From the NCBI GenBank assembly GCA_018824925.1, contig JAHJFH010000373.1, positions 1 through 6,633 on the forward strand: DNA of 6,633 nt, written 5' to 3'. Within the stretch, counting starts at the first letter, position 1. Each line of letters begins with the position of its first letter. The notes beneath the pieces were generated by a model that worked only from the letters and a program-made list of their open reading frames with translations, made no database searches and was not told where the DNA came from. The position numbers and the translations under genes are program-made. Below are positions 5,117 through 6,633 of the stretch, one piece after another. This DNA comes from Thermoplasmatota archaeon. GTDB taxonomy: Archaea > Thermoplasmatota > E2 > DHVEG-1.

Positions 5117-6633
5117 ATGGAGAGTACAAACAAGAACCAAGAATGTTCCTACGATTCAGATAAAATACAAGTGCTCGAAGGGCTTGAATCCGTACGAAAA
5201 AACCCGGGCATGTATATCGGCAGCACCGATACCCGCGGTCTTCATCATCTCGTTTACGAAGTAGTAGACAACTCTATTGATGAAGCCCTCGCTGGGTACT
5301 GCACACTTATAAAAGTCATCCTCAATAAAGACGGTTCAATAACCGTCGATGATAACGGTCGTGGAATTCCTGTAAGCATCCATGAAAAATATAAAAAATC
5401 AGGAGTCGAAATCGTTTTAACCACCCTCCATGCTGGAGGGAAATTCGATAAAAACTCCTATAAAGTATCCGGCGGTTTACATGGGGTAGGAGTCTCTGTT
5501 GTAAATGCCTTATCATCCTGGCTAGAGGTTAAAATTCGACGCGGAAAAAAAGAATATTTCCAACGATATGAACATGGTGCCCCCACAGATTGTCTACAAG
5601 AAACGGGAACATCAAAGGATACCGGCACCATTGTTACATTTCAACCCAATGCAGATATCTTTGATGACACACATTTTTCATTTGAGACTATCGCTAACCG
5701 TCTCCGTGAAATGGCCTTTCTAAACGCAGGATTGCAGATAGAAATCTTTGATGAACATACAGGCAAACAAGAAATCTACCGGTATGACGGGGGCGTCTGC
5801 GAGTTTGTTAAATATATAAACAGAAACAAAAACCCACTCCACGAAAACCCAATTTATATCTGTGGTGAACGCGAAGCCATCCAAACAGAAATTGCCATTC
5901 AATATACTGATAGCTATACTGAAAGCGTCTTTACCTTTGTCAATAATATAAACACCCATGAAGGTGGCACCCATCTTTTCGGATTTAAAGGAGCACTCAC
6001 TCGAGTCCTTAATGACTATGGGAAAAAAAATAATCTTATTGAATCAGAATTTAGTCTCAGTGGTGAAGACTGCCGCGAAGGTATAACCGCGGTAATTTCA
6101 TGTAAAATTCCTATACCACAGTTTGAGGGACAAACAAAAACCAAGCTTGGGAATTCAGAAGTACGTGGCATAGTGGAAAGTATTACTCATGAAAAATTAT
6201 CCGAATTTTTTGAAGAAAATCCTTCCATCGCACGTACGATTATCGATAAGGCAGTACTATCTAGCAAAGCACGGGATGCTGCAAGAAAAGCACGCGAGCT
6301 TACCCGCCGAAAAGGCCTACTGGAATCTTCAGCATTACCCGGAAAACTCGCTGATTGCTCATGCCAAGATCCAACAAAATCCGAACTCTACATAGTTGAA
6401 GGGGACTCAGCTGGTGGATCAGCAAAACAAGCACGAGAAAAAGAATTTCAAGCAATCCTTCCCCTTAGAGGAAAAATCCTCAATGTTGAAAAAGCACGAA
6501 TGGAAAAAATATTAAAAAACAGAGAAATCCTCGCACTTATAACAGCTATTGGAACTGGAATAGATGAAGAATTTAATATCGAAAATGCTCGATATCACAA
6601 AATTATTCTTATGACTGATGCCGATGTTGACGG
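5117..6633 (+). CDS. gyrB: DNA gyrase subunit B (C-terminus outside window)
   Basis: My translation is open from ATG 5117 to the right edge: 505 complete codons plus two bases. GyrB is the ATPase subunit of DNA gyrase, which with GyrA introduces negative supercoils. The GHKL ATPase domain (~1-225) carries VYEVVDNSIDEA with N52, DNGRGIP (79-85) and the lid GGLHGVGVSVVNALS (from 119). The transducer domain shows NTHEGGTH (~280) and QTKTKLGN (339-346) with the ATP-contacting lysine K341 or K343. The TOPRIM domain starts near 420: YIVEGDSAGG (E428, D430), LPLRGKILNVEKAR, and TDADVDG (D501, D503, D505) at the very edge. A short hydrophilic N-terminal extension (~1-15) precedes the DKIQVLEGLESVRKNPGMY motif. 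The sequence is of bacterial type, as expected for gyrases that euryarchaea gained by transfer. The gene is divergent from the Vps62 operon; a gyrA partner would be expected to the right. ParE or archaeal Topo VI-B is unlikely, the latter lacking this TOPRIM fusion. Confidence 0.97.
   Translation, partial: MESTNKNQECSYDSDKIQVLEGLESVRKNPGMYIGSTDTRGLHHLVYEVVDNSIDEALAGYCTLIKVILNKDGSITVDDNGRGIPVSIHEKYKKSGVEIVLTTLHAGGKFDKNSYKVSGGLHGVGVSVVNALSSWLEVKIRRGKKEYFQRYEHGAPTDCLQETGTSKDTGTIVTFQPNADIFDDTHFSFETIANRLREMAFLNAGLQIEIFDEHTGKQEIYRYDGGVCEFVKYINRNKNPLHENPIYICGEREAIQTEIAIQYTDSYTESVFTFVNNINTHEGGTHLFGFKGALTRVLNDYGKKNNLIESEFSLSGEDCREGITAVISCKIPIPQFEGQTKTKLGNSEVRGIVESITHEKLSEFFEENPSIARTIIDKAVLSSKARDAARKARELTRRKGLLESSALPGKLADCSCQDPTKSELYIVEGDSAGGSAKQAREKEFQAILPLRGKILNVEKARMEKILKNREILALITAIGTGIDEEFNIENARYHKIILMTDADVD

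Noticed and set aside
5720..5974. 84-codon minus-strand frame inside gyrB
   Set aside because: It is antisense to the conserved gyrB transducer region and has no independent support.
1..6633. tRNA, rRNA, CRISPR arrays, transposases
   Set aside because: No cloverleaf-like T-loop, regular spaced repeats, or transposase motifs were seen on either strand.

Overview
The window looks like a piece of an AT-rich euryarchaeal genome, possibly Thermoplasmatota-like. The evidence is an Endonuclease Q gene (mainly archaeal), a NosD-type beta-helix surface lipoprotein with many N-glycosylation sequons, SD sequences of the GGAGGTG/GGTGAT type, TATA-like AT boxes upstream of genes, and a bacterial-type gyrB, which many euryarchaea acquired. 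No rRNA or tRNA is present, so the phylum assignment is an inference.

Layout. Positions 1-1177 (minus) hold the first ~392 codons of a secreted beta-helix lipoprotein that runs off the left edge and has no ATG, GTG or TTG start. Positions 1178-1430 are an AT-rich non-coding gap with a TATA-like box and a 13-bp direct repeat. Positions 1431-4905 (minus) look like a three-gene operon, transcribed from right to left: a membrane protein with an extracellular Vps62-like domain and five membrane helices; 19 bp later, Endonuclease Q; 21 bp later, a single-domain GAF protein of the free-methionine-(R)-sulfoxide-reductase type. Positions 4906-5116 are a divergent promoter region with an archaeal TATA-like stretch and two inverted repeats, one about 28 bp from each start codon. 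From 5117 to the right edge (plus) runs gyrB, intact for 505 codons and cut inside the TOPRIM motif TDADVDG.

Function. EndoQ nicks DNA at deaminated bases and abasic sites, and its extreme C-terminus resembles a PCNA-interacting (PIP) box. The GAF protein would act on oxidised methionine or sense a small ligand; it keeps two of the three Cys of the classical enzyme. Their close spacing behind the envelope protein suggests co-expression, perhaps under damage stress, but nothing in the sequence proves a joint pathway. GyrB is divergently transcribed and would supply the ATPase/TOPRIM subunit of DNA gyrase. The least explained items are the Vps62-like membrane protein, the missing canonical start of the lipoprotein, and the palindrome before gyrB.
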